Counted from the first letter of the stretch, positions 1 through 7,584 are shown. The stretch: 22,814 bases of DNA from Ferrimicrobium sp. (GCA_027365375.1 DAHXNM010000308.1:1-22814); one strand, 5' to 3'. Translations and numbers: made by a program. Notes: generated from the sequence alone by a model not told the origin.

Positions 1-1069
1 GTGTGACGATCGCGTCGATCTCCTTGCCGTTCGAGTCCCGGTAGTGGCGGACTTCGCCGCCGATTGCAGACGCGAACACCATCAGGTCATGGATCACCGC
101 ACTCTCGAAGAGCATTCCTAATGTTTCCAGATCACTGCGCAACTGTCCCGGTCCTGCTCCGAGCGCCGCCGCTGCGAGCGATGCATCGACCAAGTGAAGC
201 TTCGGCGAGATACGCAGTCGAGCCCGGGATCGTAGCTTTGGCGCCCAGGGCTGTTGGGGTTCGACGATGAACAGTCGCTGCAACAGTTTGATGTAGCCGC
301 TGATCGTCTCGACGTCGATCGTCGGCGCAACCGCTCGCACATCGGCGGCAAGGGTTCTGTTGGTTACCTCGGAGGCGATGGACCGGGCCAGGGCAGCAAT
401 CAGTTGTTTGATCACGTCCGGCTCATGCCGCACGTCGGCCAGTCGCCTGATGTCCGTGCGTGCAACGTCGTCGATGTAAGCCCTAAGGCGGTCTGCGGAC
501 TGTTCGAGCCCGAGCGCCGTCATCGCGGGGAAACCAGGTCGCAGAATATTCTCGATGACCTCGTCGAGCTCGATGCTGGCCTTCATATCCGTGGCCGGTC
601 GCTCACCCTCAAACAGCCTGGCGATACTTACCGGACAAACAGCCCTATCCAACTTCTCCGACCAGGTCATCGTCCGTTGGCGAAGTCGGAGGAACCTGCC
701 TGCCCCCGTGTGGCGAGTGATGTCATCGGCGGGTATAGCAGACCCGGTAAGAATGAACCTCCCAGGTTCTGTAGTCGCATCGACGGCGCGTCGTACCAGG
801 TTCCAGAGCTCGGGGTTGACTTGCCATTCGTCGAGCAGTCGTGGAGCGTTCCCCTCGAGCACCGAACGTGGCGCGATCTCCAGGGTGCGTTGTACGTCAG
901 CATCGTCGATGAATGCATAGGAGTTTGAGGCATGCAGGGCGGTCATCGTCTTGCCACTGGCCCTGGCGCCTTCGACCACCACAGCACCGGCCGCGCTCAG
1001 CGCGCGAAGTAGCGCCCTGTCGATCACTCGCGATCGGTATGCACGTCCGAGCACTCCAACGGTATCCAT
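1..1069 (-). CDS. DUF4143-type AAA ATPase, partial (C-terminus outside window)
   Basis: The minus-strand frame is open from ATG 1069 to the window edge, giving about 356 visible residues. Near the N-terminus is a P-loop (GARASGKT, residues 34-41), then a Walker B-like LLDEW (78-82) and a sensor-like LTGS (107-110). The second half has the DUF4143 look: a GFP element, a YIDDVARTDI-like stretch, and at the end the RDSNGKEIDAIV nuclease-fold signature. These ATPases are widespread in bacteria and archaea and their cellular role is poorly defined; DNA-related or toxin-antitoxin-like roles have been suggested. Walker A differs from the usual GPRQTGKT (GARASGKT), and Trp replaces the usual Ile after DE. 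The start is supported by a TATGAT box 7 nt upstream, implying a leaderless mRNA. No partner gene is visible beside it. The family call is firm and the function is unknown. Confidence 0.85.
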   Translation of the reverse strand, partial: MDTVGVLGRAYRSRVIDRALLRALSAAGAVVVEGARASGKTMTALHASNSYAFIDDADVQRTLEIAPRSVLEGNAPRLLDEWQVNPELWNLVRRAVDATTEPGRFILTGSAIPADDITRHTGAGRFLRLRQRTMTWSEKLDRAVCPVSIARLFEGERPATDMKASIELDEVIENILRPGFPAMTALGLEQSADRLRAYIDDVARTDIRRLADVRHEPDVIKQLIAALARSIASEVTNRTLAADVRAVAPTIDVETISGYIKLLQRLFIVEPQQPWAPKLRSRARLRISPKLHLVDASLAAAALGAGPGQLRSDLETLGMLFESAVIHDLMVFASAIGGEVRHYRDSNGKEIDAIVT

Positions 1070-1076
1070 GACTGCT

Positions 1077-1082
1077 ATCATA
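1077..1082 (-). promoter_or_regulatory. -10 box (TATGAT) of the DUF4143 ATPase gene, leaderless
   Basis: On the minus strand TATGAT is followed by 7 nt and then the ATG at 1069, so transcription should start at or next to the start codon. No Shine-Dalgarno sequence lies between them. A weak TTGCAA sits 15 nt upstream as a possible -35. The same arrangement recurs at 2764, 3859, 13994 and 21525. Confidence 0.5.
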
Positions 1083-1763
1083 GCCCTACACCGATGATTG
1101 CAAGGATGCTATCCCGAATAATGCAGCCTTCATTAGCCGATGAATGCAGTGATCGTGAGCCGTATTCCGCAGATCTTAGGCCGGAAACTGTTGTATGAAC
1201 CCCGCCGAGGAATACACTTGGACGAATGTGGAGTTACGCCGGAAAGATAACCACATTGGACTACAAACGCATGAGTGGCCTTTCCGTGTGCTCAGCTCAG
1301 TCGAGTCTCCCAGAACACCGAATTGCTTGCCCGTTACTGCCTTGAGGACGTCGGGAGGTTCGCGCGTCGGTGAGCCGCTGGTTGTGGTGCGCGCTACGTC
1401 CACATCCGCGCGAGAGTTTGAGGCAGATTCGATCGATTGGATGTCCCCATGATCTGGCCCAAGGAGTTGCAACAGTTGGCGTACGGATGTACTATAATAC
1501 GATTTAATGAACTCGCGTCGGTGGGTACTTTCCCAGGGCATACACCCTCAAACGGCATAAAAGTGGTGTTGTACCAGGAATTTACCTGTACACAAGGTAG
1601 ATCAACTCGTACTGGTAGGAGACTTAGAGCCACAAACACCTGCGTCTAAGTTTGCGGTCATATATGTATGGGTGTATTCTGCGGATCGAAAACCAGAACC
1701 GCTCCGGGTCTCTGTAAACCCCGGGGCGGTTCAATGCACATTTAATTTGGAGCGGATTCAGGC
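1083..1763. other. Intergenic region, no convincing gene
   Basis: I found no open frame here that resembles a known protein. Overlapping open frames exist on both strands, but none has a good start signal or recognisable motifs. The only clear structure is a long hairpin at 1696-1732, described separately. Confidence 0.5.
1696..1732. repeat. Inverted repeat (13-bp stem, 11-nt loop) upstream of the small protein gene
   Basis: GAACCGCTCCGGG (1696-1708) pairs with CCCGGGGCGGTTC (1720-1732), with one G-U wobble, across an 11-nt loop. It is followed within 10 nt by an AT-rich stretch containing TTTAAT (1741-1746) and then the start at 1764. It could be a rho-independent-like terminator insulating the next gene, a leader structure, or the footprint of a small repeat element. 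There is no run of T directly after the stem. Confidence 0.5.
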
Positions 1764-2096
1764 ATGAACGACACAAAGGCCTACAAAACGGTTGAGGCGC
1801 ATCTCGAGTGCATGGAGAGAGTGGAGGTGACCGATAACACGACAGCTCACCAGGCACTTGCACACGCAACTGCTGCCGTCACCACCATCAACCAAGGTCT
1901 ACGCCATCCGCGAAAGTACGATTTTATTAGATCTCGGGGCCCTGTTGAGGACATTATGGACAGACTACAGGGCTGGGTCACACGCCTTCTCGACAAGCTA
2001 GACGAAATTGTAGCAAAGCTCGCCAAGGGATCTACCTTCTCACTATCGTTCGGTAGCACCATTGCGATAACCATTAATTTTCCACCGGTCGCATAA
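1764..2096 (+). CDS. Small hypothetical protein, 110 aa
   Basis: I do not recognise this protein. GGAG at 1749-1752 lies 11 nt before the ATG, and TTTAAT at 1741-1746 could be its -10 box. The sequence looks like a real protein rather than a shadow: residues 60-90 form a heptad-like amphipathic helix (DIMDRLQGWVTRLLDKLDEIVAKL), followed by an alternating polar/hydrophobic strand (STFSLSFGSTIAITINF) at the C-terminus. No signal peptide or membrane span is visible. It stands alone between a hairpin and a convergent acetyltransferase gene. Such helix-then-strand tails occur in many small actinobacterial hypotheticals, but I infer no function. Confidence 0.55.
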   Translation: MNDTKAYKTVEAHLECMERVEVTDNTTAHQALAHATAAVTTINQGLRHPRKYDFIRSRGPVEDIMDRLQGWVTRLLDKLDEIVAKLAKGSTFSLSFGSTIAITINFPPVA

Positions 2097-2271
2097 CGCA
2101 ATTGGAGGTTCTGTTTAGAATCTCGTGGCCGTCGGATAGGGTTTCGAACAGGAGTCTCACCGCTCAGGGAACCGTCGTGAAAGTGTTAGACCTGTCCGAT
2201 ACCGAGGTGCGAAGACTTTGTTCGCCGCGATCAAGGTTCCCTAGGTCTCAGTATCAGTGTGTGCGCAGACG

Positions 2272-2757
2272 TCAGACATCAGTGGATGTTTGGTTGAGAT
2301 CTTTCTGCATCACGATAGCCATCTCCTTGTAACCGACGGAGTTGTAGAGTGAGCGGGCAATCGGGTTGTTTGCAAAGACTTGCAGTCCAAGCGCGGTCGC
2401 GGAGTGCTCCTTTGCTAATCGGTCACAAAGTTCCATAAGCTGACGCCCATACCCCTTGCCTCGGTACGGCTCGTAAGTCTGTACCCACCATAGCCACCAG
2501 ACTCTATGATCTGGCCCGTTTGGACCTACCCAGAGCTCTCCGACTCTCTCATGATTGCTTATCGCCCAACCTGCTAGTTGCCCTGGCGCGGGAACTCCGT
2601 CAGGGAAGGTACGAGAATATGAAGCTGCAGCGTTGGCGTCTGCCTCGACCTGGCTAAAGCCAATGCTCAGTAGTTCACGTACGTAGGAGGCCTGCATGGT
2701 AAGGAGCCAGCCTTCCCGTGCCTGTTGATCAAACTCAAGAAACGTCATCGTCGCCAT
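2272..2757 (-). CDS. GNAT-family N-acetyltransferase, 161 aa
   Basis: This protein should transfer an acetyl group from acetyl-CoA to an amine of an unidentified acceptor in the cytoplasm. The acetyl-CoA pyrophosphate loop (motif A) is clear: YRGKGYGRQLMEL at residues 98-110, matching R/Q-x-x-G-x-G. It is followed by the usual late motif NNPIARSLYNSVGY (130-143), where Tyr can act as the general acid. The length is normal for a single-domain GNAT. Trp-rich residues 87-91 (VWWLWW) form the strand before motif A. There is no Shine-Dalgarno, but TAGGGT lies 6 nt before ATG 2757, so the mRNA is probably leaderless; ATG 2748 is an alternative start. It is convergent with the small protein gene at 1764. 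The family is sure and the substrate unknown. Confidence 0.88.
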   Translation of the reverse strand: MATMTFLEFDQQAREGWLLTMQASYVRELLSIGFSQVEADANAAASYSRTFPDGVPAPGQLAGWAISNHERVGELWVGPNGPDHRVWWLWWVQTYEPYRGKGYGRQLMELCDRLAKEHSATALGLQVFANNPIARSLYNSVGYKEMAIVMQKDLNQTSTDV

Positions 2758-2763
2758 GTGCCA

Positions 2764-2769
2764 ACCCTA
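2764..2769 (-). promoter_or_regulatory. -10 box (TAGGGT) of the GNAT gene, leaderless
   Basis: Read on the minus strand, TAGGGT is followed by 6 nt and then ATG 2757. No ribosome binding site fits in between. An AAGACA sequence at about the right distance upstream is a weak -35 candidate. Confidence 0.4.
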
Positions 2770-3515
2770 GCAACTCAGGCGTTCAGTTGTCTTGCGGACT
2801 CCCGCACATCCGTCATCCGGCTTCACTCGTTCCGGCGCGCTCCCAATTCGCGCCGTCGTTACTAGCGGTTTAGTGCAGGAGTGATCGTGCCTTTAGGCGC
2901 GCAGGAGATTCGATGGCCGGTTTATCAGCGGTGCTCGTACTGCGCAACGATGCGGGGAGGATTTATGGTTGCTACACCTTTCACTGGGCAGCAGTCGTCA
3001 TCTAGCAACCTCGCCGTTAAAGTGCCCTCTTCATCTTCAGTTGTATTGCGATAACGATTTGTGCCAGCGCCAATTTTCAGCGCTGGAGGTCTTTGTGGGA
3101 TCAACGTGTACTGAACAGGAAGGGTTGGTGAATGCGTCGCTGGCTGCTAACGAATTCGCACTGTTGACACCCCTTGCCAGCTGGCACTTATACGAAGCAG
3201 TCCATGTCGCGGATGCAGATGGTCTACACATCTAAACAAGTGCAGTTGGCAAGTCTACGCATGAAACTATGGCCAGTTTGTGTGCCATTGGCCAGAGGAC
3301 TCGAGAGCGATTTTGGACGGCCATGGGAAGCTCTCTCGGAGTGTGATGTGTTGTGTGGTCGGTCGACATTGAATTCCCTTTGGACCCTCCAGATATCGAT
3401 CGTGGTCATCGACGGGTCAGTTCGGCATCGACTGTAAGAGGAGGTCGTTTCAACTCAGAGCAAAACTGGGGTTGCATGCAAAGGTATGCGTCCAGTTCTC
3501 ATGGAGCTATTTGGT
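2770..3515. other. Gene-free stretch between GNAT and HxlR genes
   Basis: I see no supportable gene in about 750 bases. Several short frames are open on both strands, but they overlap one another and show no family resemblance. A short inverted repeat (CCAGCGC ... GCGCTGG, 3063-3085) and a 12-bp palindrome (TGCCAGCTGGCA, near 3175) are present and may be chance. Confidence 0.45.
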
Positions 3516-3851
3516 CTAGGGCACAAGGTGATCGGTCGCCCATGTGGCGAGTTGATCGAGCACGGGGACGATGGCGGCCCCTGCGTCGGTCAGCTGATAG
3601 ATGACCCCCGGTGGACGAGTGTCTTTGACCGACCTCGTCAAGAGTCCAGCCGCCGTAAGTTCGTTAAGCCGTTCAGATAACACCGAATCGGTTATCGGCA
3701 GAAGAGCCCTGCGCATCTCCGAGAAGCTTGCAGGGCCGCTGCTGAGAGTGCCTAGAACAAGCCCGCTCCAGCGCTTGCCAAGTAGTTCGAAGGCACGCAC
3801 TAACCCGGCGTCACAGTGCCGGATGGCGCAGTCTTCCCGTGCGAACTCCAT
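3516..3851 (-). CDS. HxlR/DUF24-family transcriptional regulator, 111 aa
   Basis: This is a winged-helix DNA-binding protein of the HxlR (MarR-like DUF24) family, with the full family length. Residues 24-28 (LGKRW), 42-54 (SFSEMRRALLPIT) and 57-70 (VLSERLNELTAAGL) are the recognition-helix block, and 82-91 (GVIYQLTDAG) is the wing. Two cysteines lie near the N-terminus, C8 and C13. In characterised DUF24 proteins such as Bacillus YodB an N-terminal Cys senses quinones and diamide, and YodB represses an azoreductase gene. Here the regulator is divergent from an azoreductase gene, so by analogy it likely controls that gene, possibly as a redox switch. TAGCAT 7 nt before the ATG (3859-3864) and the absence of a Shine-Dalgarno suggest a leaderless mRNA. 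Confidence 0.88.
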   Translation of the reverse strand: MEFAREDCAIRHCDAGLVRAFELLGKRWSGLVLGTLSSGPASFSEMRRALLPITDSVLSERLNELTAAGLLTRSVKDTRPPGVIYQLTDAGAAIVPVLDQLATWATDHLVP

Positions 3852-3858
3852 GAGGGCA

Positions 3859-3864
3859 ATGCTA
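3859..3864 (-). promoter_or_regulatory. -10 box (TAGCAT) of the hxlR-like gene, leaderless
   Basis: On the minus strand TAGCAT is separated from ATG 3851 by 7 nt, with no Shine-Dalgarno. It lies about 35 bp from the -35 element of the divergent azoreductase promoter, so one bound regulator could influence both. Confidence 0.45.
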
Positions 3865-3897
3865 ACCGAATGAGCACCACTCTGTCTACCGCGGGTA

Positions 3898-3926
3898 TTG
3901 ACATGGTGCTAGTGTTTTCCTAGTAT
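3898..3926 (+). promoter_or_regulatory. Sigma-70-type promoter of the azoreductase gene with possible operator
   Basis: TTGACA (3898-3903), a 17-bp spacer and TAGTAT (3921-3926) form a near-consensus promoter, predicting transcription from about 3933. Around it, TGCTAG (3908-3913) and CTAGCA (3942-3947) face each other as an interrupted inverted repeat. On the minus strand the -10 region reads TACTATTTACCAATATACTA, which resembles TACTATTT-type DUF24 boxes. The operator reading is inference; the promoter elements are seen directly. Confidence 0.65.
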
Positions 3927-3960
3927 ATTGGTAAATAGTAGCTAGCAGGAGGATACGACT

Positions 3961-4611
3961 ATGCAACTATTTCGTCTTGACGCAAGCATCCGTACAGAGG
4001 GATCTCACAGTAGCCAGATTGCTGATATCGTCCAGCAGGAGTGGTGCGACGTTCATCCCGACAGTCGCATAGTCACCCGTCGCCTCGGGAGCGATCCAAT
4101 CCCAGCGACAGCCTGGCCGCTGGCGGTGAATGCCAGCTATACCCCTCCGGAACAGCGGACAAATGAACAGGTTGAAGCGCTCGCGCTTGTTGCCAAGCTC
4201 ACCGATGAACTGCTTGATGCTGATGCCGTCATTGTGGCTGCTCCACTCTACAACTTCGGCGTCTCGCAGCACTTGAAGGCTTGGGTTGACATGATTATCA
4301 CCGATCCACGGATGAGCGCTGAAGTTGGCCCTCTCGAGGGAAAGCCAGCGGTACTGGTGACTGCTCGAGGTGGGGCCTATGGGCCAGGGACGCCACGAGA
4401 GGGATGGGATCACGCGACACCATGGATGCGTCGTATTCTTGCCGATGTATGGAAGCTTGACCTCCGCGTTGTCGAAACAGAGTTCACGCTGGTTGGAGTA
4501 AATCCTGCACTAGATGAATTTCAGGATCTCGCCGCGGATATGCGTAAAGCGGCTGAAGCCGAGGCGCGTGAGCACGGTCGCGCCATCGCACGAAGCGAGG
4601 CGGCAGCCTAG
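3961..4611 (+). CDS. azoR: FMN-dependent NADH-azoreductase / quinone reductase (AzoR/AcpD family), 216 aa
   Basis: AzoR-family flavodoxin-fold enzymes use NADH and FMN for two-electron reduction of quinones and azo compounds in the cytoplasm, avoiding semiquinones. Visible FMN-site motifs are SHSS at residues 15-18 (phosphate loop), PLYNFGVSQHLKAWVD at 95-110 (the family's PMYNF-x-x-P-x-x-LK-x-x-x-D) and ARGGAYGPG at 135-143. The length is near the usual 200-210 residues, with a short Ala/Glu-rich tail. An AGGAGG Shine-Dalgarno (3947-3952) 8 nt before the ATG fixes the start. The gene is divergent from an HxlR regulator across about 110 bp, the classic arrangement for redox-controlled azoreductases. 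A protective role against catechol-derived quinones would suit the ring-cleavage genes at 15 kb, but that link is inference. Confidence 0.92.
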   Translation: MQLFRLDASIRTEGSHSSQIADIVQQEWCDVHPDSRIVTRRLGSDPIPATAWPLAVNASYTPPEQRTNEQVEALALVAKLTDELLDADAVIVAAPLYNFGVSQHLKAWVDMIITDPRMSAEVGPLEGKPAVLVTARGGAYGPGTPREGWDHATPWMRRILADVWKLDLRVVETEFTLVGVNPALDEFQDLAADMRKAAEAEAREHGRAIARSEAAA

Positions 4612-5647
4612 CTTCATAGAACCTGCTTCGCGCGGTCCAGAGGTTCATATATACCCGCTCAGACGCTGCACCACTATGGTCGCGAAGATCGCAGGTTGGA
4701 AGACACGAGTTAGTCGATCTGTGCCACCTGGTCTCGATTCCAGATGATCTCGGCTCTGCCAAGATCGAGCTTGTCGGTGGTGCCTCAGCGTGCCGTATCT
4801 TGGGGATGACAAAGATCCACTCCGTTAGGGAGATCGATGATTCATGGCGCTGGTGGTGCAGTTTGTTCAGCTCGCGCACCACCCGGCTCCTGAGTTATTC
4901 TCACTACATCGAATCGTTCCACTTGGTTGATCCCACCGACTATCGAGGTTCTGGATTGAACGGCAATACTAGACAAGTTGCTCCAATGGGAGTCATGGCT
5001 GTATCCGACGATCTCGTAGCAGCGAGCTTCGAGCGATCATTCCAGCTCTTTGTCCCAGGTAGGATGCCTGTTGCTGATGGCATGGCTGCTCGCAGGGACG
5101 AAAATACCAATGCATCTTGTAATCTCCTCTGGGCGTTCGTACGGAGTGGCATTGGGATCTTGCCCATGACGAACCCTTGGCTCTAATTCAGTATCAAGAA
5201 GATTCCATGAACGGCGTAGAGTTCGCGACGTGGTCTTATCCGGGGTCATCAGCCCGCTTGACTTGGAGTCGTCGCGATGGATTAACGCTCGTAACGCCGG
5301 ATCGGAGCAAGATCGACAGGGTTGTAGTCGGGTATCTCCTTGCGGCCGGGACGTGTATAACTCGTATAGTCGTCGGAGAAATGCAACGAAATGATGTTTG
5401 GTGAGCCTGTCTGAGTGGGCACTGCCCAATGACAATATCCCTCAATCGGTGGTACCACGTTGGCACTTTGTCTGAACGAACGTGCAGATTGGTCGATTCA
5501 TTTTGCCAGCTGATCTGGAGGGACAGCTACAGACGCGGAACACTAGCTAGCCCATGGCGAGACGGCGATGAATGGCATCAGACTCTTTGACTCCTCGACA
5601 ATGGAGGTGACGAGGATCAGGTGTTGGGGTCCAAAGAGAGACGATCG
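4612..5647. other. Gene desert, possibly decayed sequence
   Basis: About 1 kb holds no gene I can support. The frame from 4800 to 5186 is open but has no ribosome binding site. Its C-terminal part (around LLWAFVRSGIGILPM) faintly recalls the effector domain of LysR regulators, too weakly to call. The next frame (5177-5404) is unrecognised. Since an IS21 remnant follows directly, this stretch may be scarred, degenerated DNA. Confidence 0.4.
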
Positions 5648-5809
5648 TCACTCGTGCTTACCCCGTATCGCCAAGGTCGCCTCACGCCTCGCGGCAACCA
5701 GGGAACGTACGCTATTAGGAGAGCACTGACACTCTCTGGCTGCTTGATTGTAGTACTGGTTGAGGTCGTAGGCCTCGAGTATGTTCATAGCTTGGGTACT
5801 ATCCTTCAC
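5648..5809 (-). pseudogene. Truncated istA transposase, N-terminal fragment (IS21 family)
   Basis: On the minus strand AAGGAG is followed 9 nt later by a GTG (5809) that opens a 53-residue frame. It begins with the IstA-type helix-turn-helix: MNILEAYDL, then QAARECQCSPNSVRSLVAARREA. In IS21 transposases this region reads close to ILEAYDLTGSYRAAAELAGCSHHTVKRYVEAR. Full IstA is several hundred residues with a DDE catalytic core; here the frame stops after about 53 residues and I found neither the core nor the helper ATPase IstB. It is therefore a dead remnant. The matching IS end lies just upstream in its own orientation (5932-5986). Confidence 0.65.
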
Positions 5810-5931
5810 TACTAACGGCTCCTTAGCGGATTGGCGTTGACAACAATCACCCCCCATGATCCATAGCGAGCCTGTTGTTGTGGATGCTTGCCTATCTGAG
5901 TGCCTAGGTCTCTAGGTTGCCACCAGTGCCA

Positions 5932-5986
5932 TGCAGTTTTGGTGTCCGCCACCGTGCAGTTTTACATGTCCGCTAGCGGGTAGTCA
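5932..5986 (-). mobile_element. IS21-family left-end remnant with two subterminal repeats
   Basis: Two near-identical direct repeats lie 23 bp apart: TGCAGTTTTGGTGTCCGC (5932-5949) and TGCAGTTTTACATGTCCGC (5955-5973). On the minus strand, the sense of the istA fragment, they read GCGGACAxxAAAACTGCA. Multiple terminal repeats upstream of istA are characteristic of IS21 elements. The outer tip probably starts near 5986 with TGACTA. A looser partial copy (TGCAGTTGGTGACAC) occurs at 6014. I found no right end and cannot see a target-site duplication. Confidence 0.55.
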
Positions 5987-6065
5987 ACTCTCCGGATGCA
6001 TAGGCGTTCTAGGTGCAGTTGGTGACACAGGTGGCAAACCTGGTGGCGATCGGAGGCGTCCTTTT

Positions 6066-6095
6066 TTGACAAGCGTATCGCTCGCTCGCTAGTAT
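6066..6095 (+). promoter_or_regulatory. Sigma-70-type promoter of the decarboxylase-like gene
   Basis: TTGACA (6066-6071) and TAGTAT (6090-6095) are separated by 18 bp. The predicted start near 6102 leaves a short leader containing AAAGGAG (6114-6120), 6 nt before ATG 6127. The promoter lies about 80 bp beyond the IS21 end. Confidence 0.6.
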
Positions 6096-6126
6096 TTCAT
6101 CAAGTTACGCCCTAAAGGAGCAGCTA

Positions 6127-7074
6127 ATGAGGGTTATCGCAATCGAAGAGCATTTCGCTCCACGAGATCTAGAGGCAGATCGCGGTGGTTCGGCGAGATA
6201 TCCTGGCGAACTCGGCGCTCGCCTCGACGAGGTTGGTGAGCAACGCATAGCCGACATGGATCGTAATGGGATCTCGTATCAGGTGCTAGCGTCAACCCCA
6301 CCTAATGCCTCGACTGCCGCTGAGGCTGCGAGGTGGAACGACAGACTCGCTGAGATCATTGCTGTTCACCCGGATAGATTCGGGGGGTTCGCATCTCTGT
6401 CCACTCCTGAGCCTGACTCTTGCAGTGCCGAATTGGAGAGGGCAGTCACTGAGCTAGAGTTCTGTGGCGCGATGATCCACGGCCACGCTAACGGTGTCTT
6501 CTGTGACTCACCCGACCTATGGCCTACATTTGAGAAGGCAGAGGAGCTCGGAGTTCCGATCTATCTCCACCCAACGCCCCCTGTACCGGCAGTGTTTTCG
6601 GCTTACTACAGCGATCTCAAGCCCGAAGTTGCACAAGTGCTATCTACGAGTGGTTGGGGATGGCATGCCGAGACTGGGTTGCATGCGTTGCGGCTGATCG
6701 TGGGGGGAGTCTTTGAGCGCTTTCCAGCTCTGCAGGTCATCATTGGCCACATGGGGGAGAATGTCCCATTCTCACTCGCTAGAGCAGAGGCGACGCTCGG
6801 GCGGGTTACTCCCGAGCTGACTCGCTCGATAACTCAGACATTTTGTGAGAACTTCTATGTGACAACGTCAGGCTACTTCACGATTCCTCCTTTGATGTGC
6901 GCCATGATGGTCGTCGGCGTGGACCGGATCATCTTTTCAGTCGACTATCCGTTTGCTCGCAACGAGGACGCTCGAGCCTTTCTTGATACCATTCCGCTTT
7001 CGCGTGAAGATCGACACAAGATTGCGCATCGAAATGTCGAACGGCTACTGTCGATTCCTGACCAGGGCAGGTAG
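6127..7074 (+). CDS. Amidohydrolase-2 / ACMSD-family metal-dependent decarboxylase, 315 aa
   Basis: This is a TIM-barrel member of the ACMSD / gamma-resorcylate / 2,3-dihydroxybenzoate decarboxylase group, which removes CO2 from aromatic acids without oxidation. The metal-site pattern is complete: E7-E8-H9 at the first strand (EEH as in gamma-resorcylate decarboxylase), H148 in LHPTPP, H208 in IIGHMGE and D273 in FSVDYPF. The length is normal. A good promoter and AAAGGAG 6 nt before the ATG fix the start. It appears monocistronic, with about 80 bp of IS debris upstream and a long gap before the sulfur genes. The substrate is likely a hydroxybenzoate-like acid, but sequence alone does not separate decarboxylases from hydrolases of this family. 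It could feed the dioxygenase cluster at 15 kb by making a catechol. Confidence 0.85.
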   Translation: MRVIAIEEHFAPRDLEADRGGSARYPGELGARLDEVGEQRIADMDRNGISYQVLASTPPNASTAAEAARWNDRLAEIIAVHPDRFGGFASLSTPEPDSCSAELERAVTELEFCGAMIHGHANGVFCDSPDLWPTFEKAEELGVPIYLHPTPPVPAVFSAYYSDLKPEVAQVLSTSGWGWHAETGLHALRLIVGGVFERFPALQVIIGHMGENVPFSLARAEATLGRVTPELTRSITQTFCENFYVTTSGYFTIPPLMCAMMVVGVDRIIFSVDYPFARNEDARAFLDTIPLSREDRHKIAHRNVERLLSIPDQGR

Positions 7075-7552
7075 TTGTCGATCGACTTGGCAGCTGGTCC
7101 GTCGTAACATGATCATATATAAGCGTGATGTTTAGCCGCTAGCACGCTCTTGGAGGGACGATAGCAACGGACCTGTTGGAGTGCCGTGGAGATGACTGGC
7201 GAACATGGCCAGCCTTATCAGCCCGGCGTGCACGCTGGTCCCTGTCCGTAGCGAGCGTCTCCGATCTGCTAGTCATCATGGCGTGACTATGGGAACGGCA
7301 AAAGGGCGAGTGCGGTACAGATTAGCTGAGGCTACTTAACTGAGACTACGTCGGATAGGTCTGGCTCGAGATGTAAGCAGCCAGCTTTGCTGAAACTCCG
7401 AGGAGTGCCTGCTAGATAATTACAAGCGTTCATGAGGGTTGGATTCACGCCTTGGAAAGACTATCTGACCTGCTCATTGAGATAAGGCTCTCTGTGGCGC
7501 CATGGTCATAGATGCTGCCATTGGAGCGACCCAACTGCGACGGCGGGTCCGT
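7075..7552. other. Intergenic region upstream of the sulfite reductase gene
   Basis: No gene is visible in about 480 bases. CTGAGGCTAC and CTGAGACTAC repeat 14 bp apart near 7326-7350, of unknown meaning. An in-frame ATG at 7502 extends the sulfite reductase frame upstream, but this extension runs through the operator described next and lacks family similarity, so I treat it as non-coding. Confidence 0.45.
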
Positions 7553-7584
7553 ATTCCTACTAATATGACTAAATTAGTAGGAAT
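7553..7584. promoter_or_regulatory. Operator: perfect 12-bp inverted repeat before the sulfur operon
   Basis: ATTCCTACTAAT (7553-7564) and ATTAGTAGGAAT (7573-7584) are perfect reverse complements separated by 8 nt (ATGACTAA). TAATAT (7561-7566), inside the left arm, is a fair -10 box and would put the start near 7573, leaving about 30 nt of leader before ATG 7604. A dimeric repressor bound here would cover the core promoter. The shape and AT-rich arms would suit an Rrf2/CymR-like cysteine regulator, but that assignment is inference. Confidence 0.7.

Noticed and set aside
254..928. Long plus-strand open frame (224 aa)
   Set aside because: It is the complement of the DUF4143 ATPase gene, which has clear motifs over its whole length; the plus-strand frame has none.
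1176..1541. Minus-strand frame of 121 aa in the first intergenic region
   Set aside because: No start signal, no family resemblance, and overlapping frames on both strands are equally open.
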